A DNA stretch of 15,791 nt from Achromobacter sp. GTDB taxonomy: Bacteria; Pseudomonadota; Gammaproteobacteria; Burkholderiales; Burkholderiaceae_B. Location of the stretch: contig DMTA01000408.1 in the NCBI GenBank assembly GCA_003454835.1, positions 1-15,791 of the forward strand, given 5' to 3'. Made by a program: the position numbers and the translations under genes. The notes beneath the pieces are model-generated. The model was not told where the DNA came from and made no database searches. It saw nothing but the letters and a program-made list of their open reading frames with translations. Positions 6,767 to 13,689 of the stretch are shown in pieces. The number at the start of each line of letters is the position of its first letter. The first letter of the stretch is position 1.

Positions 6767-7834
6767 CTATGGGCGCCGAGCAAATTCCCGCAGCCGTCCG
6801 GCGACACCGGTCGGAAAGTAATACACAGACAGCACGAATAGAATCCCAAGCCAGAGCAGCCACCGGTCCGGTTCGAACAGCAGGGCCAGCGGAGGGATTC
6901 CCGCCACGACTTCATGCACGGCATGCAGGCCATCTTGCAGATAGCTCTGCGCGAACACGAACAGGCTCGCGCCGACCACCGCGCCGTACATCGTGCCCAT
7001 CCCGCCGATCACGACCATCAGCAGGATGTTGAGCATGATCTCGAACGACAAGGTCGTGTCCGGACCGTTGTAGCGCAGCCAAAGCGCGTACAGCGCGCCC
7101 GCCAGCGTCGCGAACGCGGCCGCCAGCAGATTCGACAGGCTGCGGTACAGCACCGTGCGATAGCCGATCGCTTCTGCGCGGAAAGGATTCTCGCGGATGG
7201 CCTGCAACACGCGGCCGAATGGCGAGTTCACGATGCGCAGCAACATCAGAAAGAGCGCCACGCATACCGCCGCAATCAGGTAGTAGGTGATAATCCGCCC
7301 GTCGATCGTGACGCCAAACAAGGGTTCGGATAGCGGGCGGAATGCCGGCCGCAACATCTGCGGAACTTTGAAGTTCAGGCCGTCTTCGCCGCCCGTGAAT
7401 GCCGACAACTGCGACACCAGCGTCTGAAACGCCGCGGCCACGGCCAAGGTGATCATCGCGTAGAAGATGGCGCGCACGCGCAGGCTGGCCAGGCCGATCA
7501 GCAAGGCGAAGGCGAGCGACACGGCCAGTCCGGCCGCGGTCCCGGCAAACACCGCCGTCCAGCCGGGTTCCATGCGAATGCTGGCAATCGCGACGCCGTA
7601 CGCGCCGATGCCGAAGAACATGGTGTGCGCGAAGCTGACGATGCCGGTGTATCCCAGCAGCAGGTCGTAGCTGGCAACCAGAATGATGAAGACGAGGATC
7701 TTCGCCGCGACCGCCAACGCCTTGGGGCCGGGAAACAGGAAAGGCGCCGCGGCGAGCGCGGCCACGATCGTCATGAGCAGCAGCGCCAGGACCGCGCTGC
7801 GCGGAGGATCGCCGGAAAGCAGGCGAAGCGACAT
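6767..7834 (-). CDS. LivM-like ABC transporter permease (branched-chain amino acid/amide family)
   Basis: Inner-membrane permease of a HAAT-family importer, the second permease subunit of the heterodimer. The 355-residue product has many hydrophobic segments (about 14-34, 42-60, 92-116, 181-200, 233-250, 266-294, 325-341). It carries the family signature GYTGIVSFAHTMFFGIGAYG at about 61-80 and the cytoplasmic ATPase-coupling loop GRVLQAIRENPFRAEAIGY at 207-225. The start at 7834 is chosen because AGGAG (+ strand 7843-7847) lies eight bases upstream and overlaps the TAG stop of the LivH-like gene; the frame stays open far upstream to 8989, but that part is a shadow of the neighbouring gene. 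Last gene of the operon. The 56 bp to the convergent gene hold no clear terminator. Confidence 0.93.
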   Translation of the reverse strand: MSLRLLSGDPPRSAVLALLLMTIVAALAAAPFLFPGPKALAVAAKILVFIILVASYDLLLGYTGIVSFAHTMFFGIGAYGVAIASIRMEPGWTAVFAGTAAGLAVSLAFALLIGLASLRVRAIFYAMITLAVAAAFQTLVSQLSAFTGGEDGLNFKVPQMLRPAFRPLSEPLFGVTIDGRIITYYLIAAVCVALFLMLLRIVNSPFGRVLQAIRENPFRAEAIGYRTVLYRSLSNLLAAAFATLAGALYALWLRYNGPDTTLSFEIMLNILLMVVIGGMGTMYGAVVGASLFVFAQSYLQDGLHAVHEVVAGIPPLALLFEPDRWLLWLGILFVLSVYYFPTGVAGRLREFARRP

Positions 7835-7845
7835 GTCGGCGGCTC

Positions 7846-8856
7846 CTAGCGGTTCGTGACGGGATACACGCCTTGCGGGCGCCAAAGCAGAATGGCAACC
7901 ATCAGCGCGATGTTCGAGAAGAGGGCGGCCTTGGGCATCAGAAAGCCGGTGTAGTTGGCCATCAGGCCGACCAGCAGCGCGCCGATCAGGCAGCCCACCG
8001 TGGACCCCAGGCCGCCGATCATGATGACGATGAAGATCAGCACGTTCACCTGCGCGCCAAGCTGCGGCACGATCGATTGCTGGTACATCCCCCACAGCAC
8101 GCCGCCCAATCCGGCCAGCATCGACCCGGCGACGAACACCCCGACGAAAAGATGCCGGATCCGGTAGCCCAGGCTCTCGACCATCTCGCGGTCTTCGACC
8201 CCGGCGCGGATCAGGAGGCCAAGCTTGGTGCGGTTCAACACCCATAGCATGCCGCCCAGCACGATCAGGCCGACCACCAGCGCCACCACGCGATACTTCT
8301 CGATGGCGGCGTCGCCCAGCAGAAACGCACCGCGCAGGGATTCGGGCAACGGCAGCGTGATCGTCTGCGGTCCCCACATCATCTTGATGATTTCTTCGCC
8401 GATGATCATGCCACCCATGGTGATGAGGATCTGCTTCAAATGCTGCCCATAGACCGGCCGAACGATCACGCGCTCGAACGCCAGGCCCACCGCGCCTGCC
8501 ACGAGCATGCCCACGATCATCGCCGGCAGCACTGCGACCAGATTGGTCCAAAGGCTGCCGGACTGCGTCCAGTCCGCCATGGCGCCAAGCACGGTCGCCG
8601 CCATGTACGCGCCGATGGCGATGAACAAGCCATGCCCGAAATTCAGCACGTCCATCAGGCCGAAGACGAGCGTCATGCCCGATGCCACGATGAAGATGAT
8701 CATGCCCATCGCCAGCCCGGCGAACGTCAGGGTGACCCAGGTGGAAAAGGATCCGACCAGGGGCAGTGCGATGACCGCCAGCGCCAGCACCAGCAGCACA
8801 GGCATGAGGTCGGCGCGTGCGCGCGGCAGCGGCGCTTCGATGTCCAGCGTGCTCAT
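7846..8856 (-). CDS. LivH-like ABC transporter permease (branched-chain amino acid/amide family)
   Basis: First permease subunit of the HAAT importer, in the inner membrane. The 336-residue product has a polar N-terminus of about 17 residues, then repeated hydrophobic segments. It shows the LivH signature GLMDVLNFGHGLFIAIGAY (66-83), the ATPase-coupling loop KLGLLIRAGVEDREMVESLG (211-230) and the typical glycine-rich IMIGGLGSTVGCLIGALLVG (278-297). The ATG at 8856 overlaps the TGA of the LivF-like gene as ATGA, which sets the start; an open frame to 9441 is a shadow of that gene. The LivM-like gene follows after 11 bp. Confidence 0.94.
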   Translation of the reverse strand: MSTLDIEAPLPRARADLMPVLLVLALAVIALPLVGSFSTWVTLTFAGLAMGMIIFIVASGMTLVFGLMDVLNFGHGLFIAIGAYMAATVLGAMADWTQSGSLWTNLVAVLPAMIVGMLVAGAVGLAFERVIVRPVYGQHLKQILITMGGMIIGEEIIKMMWGPQTITLPLPESLRGAFLLGDAAIEKYRVVALVVGLIVLGGMLWVLNRTKLGLLIRAGVEDREMVESLGYRIRHLFVGVFVAGSMLAGLGGVLWGMYQQSIVPQLGAQVNVLIFIVIMIGGLGSTVGCLIGALLVGLMANYTGFLMPKAALFSNIALMVAILLWRPQGVYPVTNR

Positions 8857-9605
8857 TGATGGCTTCCCAGTGACAGGCCCAGGAGGCGCGTCTGCAGCGC
8901 CTCGTCCGCGGCCAGATCGGCCATGGCGCCGGCGTGCACGACCTGGCCGTTGTCCATGATCGCCGCGTAGTCGCCGACGCGGCGGGCAAAGTTGAAGTTC
9001 TGTTCGACCAGCAGGATGGTGGTGCTGGACTGCTTGAGTTCGATGAACGCGTCGATCATGTTCTGAATGATGGCCGGCGCCAGACCCTTGCTCGGTTCGT
9101 CGATCAACAGCAGGCGCCGCGGCTCGATGATTGCGCGCGCCATTGCCAGCATCTGCTTCTGCCCGCCCGACAGCTTGCCCGCGGGATGCAACCAGAACTT
9201 CTTGAGCGCAGGAAAAAATCCGAAGATCCACTCCAGCCGCGCGGTGTCCAGTTGCGCGGCATTTCTGGCAAGGCGTGCTGCGAGAAGAATGTTCTCCTTC
9301 ACGGACAAGTCGCCGAAGATGCCCATGTTCTCGGGGACATAGGCCATGCCCATGCGTGCCATGTCGGGTGGCGACGTGCGCGTGCCGGGTCCGCCGATCG
9401 GCTTGGTGTCCAGTAAGACCTGACCCTGCGACGCGCGCCACAATCCCATGATGGTGCGCAGCGTCGTCGTCTTGCCCGCGCCATTGCGCCCGAGCAGCAT
9501 GGTGACGGCCGACGCGGGCACCGACAGGTTCACGCCGTGCAGGATGTGGTACGCGCCGATGTGCGTGTGCAAGTCCTTCAGTTCCAGAAGCGGTTGCGCC
9601 GTCAT
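8853..9605 (-). CDS. LivF-like ABC transporter ATP-binding protein
   Basis: One of the two cytoplasmic ATPases of the importer. The 250-residue product shows Walker A GRNGAGKT (39-46), the canonical signature LSGGQ (145-149), Walker B RLLLIDEP (164-171) and the LivF-type segment LLVEQN (198-203), where the switch-loop histidine of most ABC ATPases is replaced by Gln202. The start overlaps the stop of the LivG-like gene by 4 nt (9602-9605), with CCTCC on the + strand (9610-9614) giving a GGAGG ribosome site. Translation is probably coupled on both sides. Confidence 0.95.
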   Translation of the reverse strand: MTAQPLLELKDLHTHIGAYHILHGVNLSVPASAVTMLLGRNGAGKTTTLRTIMGLWRASQGQVLLDTKPIGGPGTRTSPPDMARMGMAYVPENMGIFGDLSVKENILLAARLARNAAQLDTARLEWIFGFFPALKKFWLHPAGKLSGGQKQMLAMARAIIEPRRLLLIDEPSKGLAPAIIQNMIDAFIELKQSSTTILLVEQNFNFARRVGDYAAIMDNGQVVHAGAMADLAADEALQTRLLGLSLGSHQ

Positions 9606-10369
9606 GCCGCCTCCGCCGCGCTGATGCCCAGGTAGGCCTGCTGCACGATGGGCGAGGCGATCACGGTGGCCGGATCGCCGTCTGCCATCAGCCGCCCGTT
9701 GTGCAGCACGACGATGCGGTCGGCCAGTTCGCGCACGACATCCATCTTGTGCTCGACGAGCAGGATGGTCTTGGAGGCGTCGGCCTTCAGTTCGCGGATG
9801 AGGTCCAGAACGACGGGCACGTCATCCACACTCATGCCGGCGGTAGGTTCGTCGAACATGAACACCGAAGGCTCAAGCGCGATGAGCATGGCGATCTCCA
9901 GTTTGCGCTGGTCGCCGTGGGGCAGGTCGGCGGCGGGTTGGTCGCGGCGCGCGGTCAGCCGCGTGCGCGCGAGCAGCGCATCGGCCCGCTCCATGAGACC
10001 GTGATCGTCGCGCCACGTGCGCCACAACCGTATGTGACGCCAACCCATGCCCTGCTGCCGCGACTGCAGGGCAAGCCGCACGTTTTCGTGAACGCTCAGC
10101 CGGGGGAACAGCTGCGTCAGCTGGAATGCGCGCCCCAGCCCCGCGTGCATGCGGGCCGGCGCGGACAGCGTGGTCAGGTCGCGACCGTTCAATGTCACGG
10201 TGCCAGCGCTGGCGCGCAACTGCCCCGAAATCAGATTGAAGTACGTGGTCTTGCCGGCGCCGTTCGGGCCGACGATGGCGGTCAAGGTGCCGGGCGCGTA
10301 GGCGCAGCTGACGTCATTGACCGCCACATGACCGCCGAAGCGCACGGTAAGCGAATGGGTCTCAAGCAT
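9602..10369 (-). CDS. LivG-like ABC transporter ATP-binding protein with degenerate signature motif
   Basis: Partner ATPase of the LivF-like subunit. The 255-residue product has Walker A GPNGAGKT (34-41), Q-loop FQ (82-83), Walker B VFMFDEP (169-175), the long LivG-specific insert around residues 102-125 and an intact switch histidine (EHKMD, His207). The signature is LPHGDQ (149-154) rather than LSGGQ; LivG proteins commonly vary here. The ATG at 10369 is 12 bp after the binding-protein stop and has no good Shine-Dalgarno in the intervening CCCGCCGCTC, so it may depend on reinitiation after the upstream gene. Confidence 0.95.
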   Translation of the reverse strand: MLETHSLTVRFGGHVAVNDVSCAYAPGTLTAIVGPNGAGKTTYFNLISGQLRASAGTVTLNGRDLTTLSAPARMHAGLGRAFQLTQLFPRLSVHENVRLALQSRQQGMGWRHIRLWRTWRDDHGLMERADALLARTRLTARRDQPAADLPHGDQRKLEIAMLIALEPSVFMFDEPTAGMSVDDVPVVLDLIRELKADASKTILLVEHKMDVVRELADRIVVLHNGRLMADGDPATVIASPIVQQAYLGISAAEAA

Positions 10370-10381
10370 GAGCGGCGGGAA

Positions 10382-11554
10382 TCAGCGCTTGTTCTGGATC
10401 GGCACGGCCATCTGGTCTGGCGTGATTTCCTTGACCAGGTCCTGGACAGCCCATGGCACCGACGGATCGTTTTTGATCCGGAAGTGGTACATCGACTGCA
10501 TGGCCTGATGGTCCTCGGGCCGGAACGTCATCTTGCCCTTGGGCGTGTCGAAGCTCATGCCTTCCATCGCCTTGATGAGCTTGTCGGTATCCGAATCGCC
10601 GCCGGTCTTGTTCAAGGCCGCGACGATTGCGATGCCCGACGCCATGCCGCCCGCAGTGAAGAAGTCGGGCGGCTGCCCGAAGCGCTTCTGATGCTCGGCC
10701 ACGAGCCAGTCGTTCACCGGGTTCTTGGGGATGCCGTAGTAGTAATAGGTGGCGCCCTCCATGCCCGCCAGGGATTTGAGCGGCGTCATGGCGGTTAGCG
10801 TGTTGCCGCCCGTGGCGATCTCGATGCCGTAGCGCTTGGGATCCAGATCGGCGATCTTGAACGGATTGCCGGCGCCGGCCCACAGGATGAAGATGATCTT
10901 GCGGCCGGGCTTGTCCTTCAGCGCGTCGAACAGCCGTTGCGCGCCGGCCGTGAAGTCCGTCGCGTTGGCCGGCAGGTATTCCTGGTGCACGATCTTGGCG
11001 TTCTTGAGCGCGCCCTTGAAGGCTTTGACGCCGTCGCGGCCAAACGCGTAGTCCTGCGCCAGCATGGCGATCGACGTGCCCTCCTGGTCGAACGCCACGG
11101 CGTTCGCGATGGCGTCCTGCGAAGAATTGCGGCCGGTGCGGAAGATGTATTTGTTCCACTTCTCGCCGGTGATGGAATCGGCCACCGCCGGCTCCACCAG
11201 CAGGATTTTCTCGTATTCCTCCGCGATCGGCAGCATGGCCAGCGCCACGCCCGACGACGTGGGACCGACGGCGATGTCGGCGTTGTCGTCGGCATACGCG
11301 GACGCGAGCTGCGCGCGGGCCACGTCGGGCTTGCCTTGGTTGTCCTTCTCGATGACGCGGATCTTGCGCCCGGCCACCGTCATGGTGCCCTGCGTGGCGT
11401 ATTCCAGCCCCAGCATCAGTCCGTTCTGGGTCTGTTTGGCGTAAGCCTCCAGCGGGCCAGTCTTGTCATAGACATGGGCGACGACGAAGTCCTTTGCCGC
11501 CAGCGCGGAACTCATGCACAGGCTGGCCATGGCGGCGAGCAGGATGCGTTTCAT
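10382..11554 (-). CDS. Periplasmic substrate-binding protein of the HAAT-type importer
   Basis: Captures the substrate in the periplasm for the LivH/LivM permease. The 390-residue product has a signal peptide (MKRILLAAM..., cleavage after ALA at about residue 19); the Cys at 13 is not in a valid lipobox, so it should be soluble. The body matches the type-1 periplasmic binding fold (Leu/Ile/Val-binding-like): two domains with DNADIAVGPTSSGVA, RTGRNSSQDA, MLAQDYAFGRDG and the late GGMASGIAIVAAL helix. The stretch GATYYYYGIPKNPVND is a distinctive feature of this subgroup. Substrate is not deducible; amino acids, amides and aromatic acids are all carried by this family. CAGGAG lies upstream of the start, 15 bp after the hydrolase stop. 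Confidence 0.93.
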   Translation of the reverse strand: MKRILLAAMASLCMSSALAAKDFVVAHVYDKTGPLEAYAKQTQNGLMLGLEYATQGTMTVAGRKIRVIEKDNQGKPDVARAQLASAYADDNADIAVGPTSSGVALAMLPIAEEYEKILLVEPAVADSITGEKWNKYIFRTGRNSSQDAIANAVAFDQEGTSIAMLAQDYAFGRDGVKAFKGALKNAKIVHQEYLPANATDFTAGAQRLFDALKDKPGRKIIFILWAGAGNPFKIADLDPKRYGIEIATGGNTLTAMTPLKSLAGMEGATYYYYGIPKNPVNDWLVAEHQKRFGQPPDFFTAGGMASGIAIVAALNKTGGDSDTDKLIKAMEGMSFDTPKGKMTFRPEDHQAMQSMYHFRIKNDPSVPWAVQDLVKEITPDQMAVPIQNKR

Positions 11555-11569
11555 GGAAGTCTCCTGGTG

Positions 11570-12463
11570 TCAGTGGGCACGCGTGGCCGTGTCGTCCGGC
11601 CTGGCGAGAAATTGACGGATGGGTTCGATCTGGGATGCCACGTTCAGCGCGGGGGCGTGGCCGCAATCGGGAAAGTCGATGCGCTGCGCGCGGGGACCGC
11701 GCTGCGTCATGGCGTGTGCAACCTCGGGTAGCAGCAGGTCCGATTCGGCGCCGCGCAAGAGCAGGGTCGGCATGCGCAGCGTGTCGTAGCCGGCCCACCG
11801 GTCATAGTCGTTCGGGTGATGGTTGAACTGGCCGACGATGGCCGGATCGTAATGGGCGGTGACGCGGCCGTCGGGCAGCCGGCGCACCGACGTTTCCGTC
11901 ATCCTGCGCCACTGCTCGTCGCTTTGCCAGCCGTAGGGCCTGTAGGCGGCGCGCAGCCAGGCTTCGAGCTCCGTCACCGTGTCGAAGGCCGGCGGCTTGC
12001 CGGCATAGGCCAGAATGCGCTCGATGGCCGGTTGCGGCAGCTCCGGTCCGATGTCATTGACGACCAGGTGCGAAATACGATCGCGCAACGTGGTCGCGGC
12101 CGCGTGCATGCCGGTCGCGCCGCCCATGGAGGTGCCCACCCAGCGCACGCGCGCCAGCGACAGGCCGTCCACCAGGGCGCGCGCCAATGTGGCGTAGAAG
12201 TCGAGCCGGTACTCGGCGACCGGATCGGGGCTCCATTGCGACAGGCCGCGTCCGACCGTGTCGGGACAGATCACGCGATAGTCGCCGGCCAGGGCCTGCG
12301 CCAGCTCGTCAAAGTCGCGGCCGGTGCGGGCCAGACCATGCCACATGACGATGGGCGGCGCGTCAGAAGCGCCCCATTCGGTGTAGTGCAGCTCTCGCCC
12401 CGCGCAGCGCAGATAGCGCGACGCCGGCGTATGGCGCGCGGTCGCCGTCCCAGCCTCGTCCAT
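11570..12463 (-). CDS. Alpha/beta hydrolase, first gene of the transporter operon
   Basis: A probable cytoplasmic serine hydrolase; no signal peptide is seen. The 297-residue product has the fold's landmarks in order: oxyanion HG in MWHGLARTGRD (His42-Gly43), RVICPDTVGRGLS, nucleophile elbow GTSMGG with Ser112, probable acid Asp242 in RGAESDLL, and catalytic His269 in DCGHAPAL. The start at 12463 is set by a strong GGAGGA site (+ strand TCCTCC 12469-12474) five bases upstream; the longer frame from 12571 would cross the promoter region. Its position ahead of an importer suggests it cleaves an ester, lactone or amide bond in the imported compound or a relative. Substrate and reaction class are unknown; haloalkane or C-C bond hydrolase activity is also possible within this fold. 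Confidence 0.9.
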   Translation of the reverse strand: MDEAGTATARHTPASRYLRCAGRELHYTEWGASDAPPIVMWHGLARTGRDFDELAQALAGDYRVICPDTVGRGLSQWSPDPVAEYRLDFYATLARALVDGLSLARVRWVGTSMGGATGMHAAATTLRDRISHLVVNDIGPELPQPAIERILAYAGKPPAFDTVTELEAWLRAAYRPYGWQSDEQWRRMTETSVRRLPDGRVTAHYDPAIVGQFNHHPNDYDRWAGYDTLRMPTLLLRGAESDLLLPEVAHAMTQRGPRAQRIDFPDCGHAPALNVASQIEPIRQFLARPDDTATRAH

Positions 12464-12506
12464 GAGTCTCCTCCCGGTTTGTCCAGGTTGTGTGCTTATC
12501 GGGCTG

Positions 12507-12536
12507 AATATAGACTTGCGGCAAGCGCGCCCACAA
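12507..12536 (-). promoter_or_regulatory. Promoter of the hydrolase-transporter operon
   Basis: On the minus strand TTGTGG (12536-12531) is a weak -35, then an 18-bp spacer and TATATT (12512-12507) as -10. Transcription would start near 12500, leaving a leader of about 36 nt before the hydrolase start. The weak -35 fits a promoter that needs an activator, as expected with a divergent AraC-type regulator. Confidence 0.5.
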
Positions 12537-12596
12537 TGCGCCGGCCACCCCACAGCAGGGTGAGTCAACAATAGGTAGACGCAAGATCAATTTGCG
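12515..12596. promoter_or_regulatory. Repeated TTGCG elements in the divergent control region (candidate AraC-regulator sites)
   Basis: CTTGC-G-GCAAG (12515-12525) is an 11-bp palindrome inside the -35/-10 spacer of the minus-strand promoter. CGCAA (12580-12584) and TTGCG (12592-12596) form an inverted pair 7 bp apart, about 70 bp upstream of that promoter and just before the regulator's ribosome site. The shared TTGCG core suggests one protein binding both. AraC-family proteins usually prefer direct repeats, so this is a candidate only. Confidence 0.35.
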
Positions 12597-12619
12597 CAGC
12601 CCCCCCAGGAGACCGTGCC

Positions 12620-13588
12620 ATGCCAGATACGGAATTCGCCATTTCGGCCAGCGCCGGCGCCGACCGGCGGGATGCGTGGCGCGCCGCGCTGGCCGATGCC
12701 TTCGGGCCGTTCGAGGTACATGGCGGCAAACCCGGTCACTTCGCGGGCCACGTCCGCTACGCACGCCGCGCCAGCCTTCAATTCAACGACCTGCATTACC
12801 AGGGCCAGCGGCTCGAACGCACGCCGGGCAACGTGTCACGGCTGGACCAGGAGTTCTACACCTTCGGCCTGCCGCTGGCCGGTCCGCTCGCGGTACGTCA
12901 GCAGGGCCGCGAATTTCAGGTCGAACCCGGTTGCGTGTACCTGATGAACCAGAGCCTGCCGTATCAGGCGACGGCGAACGGCGCGTCGGGCTATCGCAGC
13001 CTGAGCGTCTCGTTTCCGCGCAGTGCGCTGTCGCAGCGGGACTCACGCATCGGCGCGTTCTACAAGCTGCGCACCGACGACGGGTCGCCGCGCGGCGCGC
13101 TGCTGGCCGGCTACATGGATCACCTCTTCAAGGGCATGGACGGCTGGTCCGAGACCGAGACGGCCGAGCTGGGCGAGCGCCTGATCGACCTTATCGTGCT
13201 CTTCCTGGTGCAGCCGGGACAGGGACAGGTCTCGGAGGCGGACAGCAGTGTCACGGTGGCGCACAGGGCGCGTGTGTTGGCGTATATCCGCCAGCATCTC
13301 GCCGATCCGGATCTGTCGCCCGCGCGAGTGGCGCAGGGCTGCGGCGTGTCGGTCGCGTATCTGCACCGCATCCTGCGCGCGGGCGGGTTGTCGGTTGAGT
13401 CGTTCATCTTCGAGCAGCGGCTGGAACGGTGCCGAGAGCTGCTGCTGGACGCGCGGCACCGTCATCGCGGCATCGCTGAGCTGGCGTACCAGGTGGGTTT
13501 CTCTCATCCTTCGCACTTCAGCCGGCTGTTCAAGCAGCGCTTCGGCGTGACGCCGCGTGACCTGCGCGCGGGTGGGCGCGCCGCGTAA
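12620..13588 (+). CDS. AraC-family transcriptional regulator
   Basis: Likely local regulator of the divergent hydrolase-transporter operon. The 322-residue product has an N-terminal cupin-like sensor domain (about residues 25-195, of the type fused to AraC domains in FeaR/XylS-like activators) and a C-terminal AraC DNA-binding domain. The first helix-turn-helix is near 232-256 (LSPARVAQGCGVSVAYLHRIL); the second is near 284-306 (IAELAYQVGFSHPSHFSRLF), followed by the family signature FKQRFGVTPRDLR. AGGAGA (12607-12612) lies seven bases before the ATG. The gene is 156 bp from the hydrolase start in divergent orientation, the usual layout for a regulator and its target. The inducer is unknown; it is probably the transported compound or its hydrolysis product. 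Confidence 0.93.
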   Translation: MPDTEFAISASAGADRRDAWRAALADAFGPFEVHGGKPGHFAGHVRYARRASLQFNDLHYQGQRLERTPGNVSRLDQEFYTFGLPLAGPLAVRQQGREFQVEPGCVYLMNQSLPYQATANGASGYRSLSVSFPRSALSQRDSRIGAFYKLRTDDGSPRGALLAGYMDHLFKGMDGWSETETAELGERLIDLIVLFLVQPGQGQVSEADSSVTVAHRARVLAYIRQHLADPDLSPARVAQGCGVSVAYLHRILRAGGLSVESFIFEQRLERCRELLLDARHRHRGIAELAYQVGFSHPSHFSRLFKQRFGVTPRDLRAGGRAA

Positions 13589-13633
13589 TGGCGAGTGCGC
13601 ACGGATCTCGCGCGGCAAGCGATGCCGCCAGCG

Positions 13634-13663
13634 AAAAACGGCCCGCTTGATCAGCGGGCCGTT
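13634..13663 (-). terminator. Intrinsic terminator of the metallophosphoesterase gene
   Basis: ACGGCCCGCT (13638-13647) and AGCGGGCCGT (13653-13662) pair perfectly around a 5-nt loop, extended by A13637-T13663. On the minus strand the stem is followed by five U residues (A run at 13634-13638), making a good terminator 27 bp after that gene's stop. In the + direction the tail (TGGCCTTT) is weak, so it would serve the AraC gene only partly. Confidence 0.88.
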
Positions 13664-13689
13664 GGCCTTTCAGGGCGTCCGAAACCGGC

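Noticed and set aside
7835..8989. 740-residue minus-strand frame continuing upstream of the LivM-like gene
   Set aside because: The upstream part is low-complexity Arg/His/Ala-rich shadow translation of the LivH-like gene; a start with a Shine-Dalgarno is at 7834.
8857..9441. Upstream extension of the LivH-like frame to 9441
   Set aside because: Shadow of the LivF-like ATPase gene; the ATGA overlap at 8853-8856 marks the real start.
12464..12571. Longer hydrolase start at 12571
   Set aside because: It would read through the promoter region; a strong GGAGGA site sits just before ATG 12463 and the protein fold begins shortly after.
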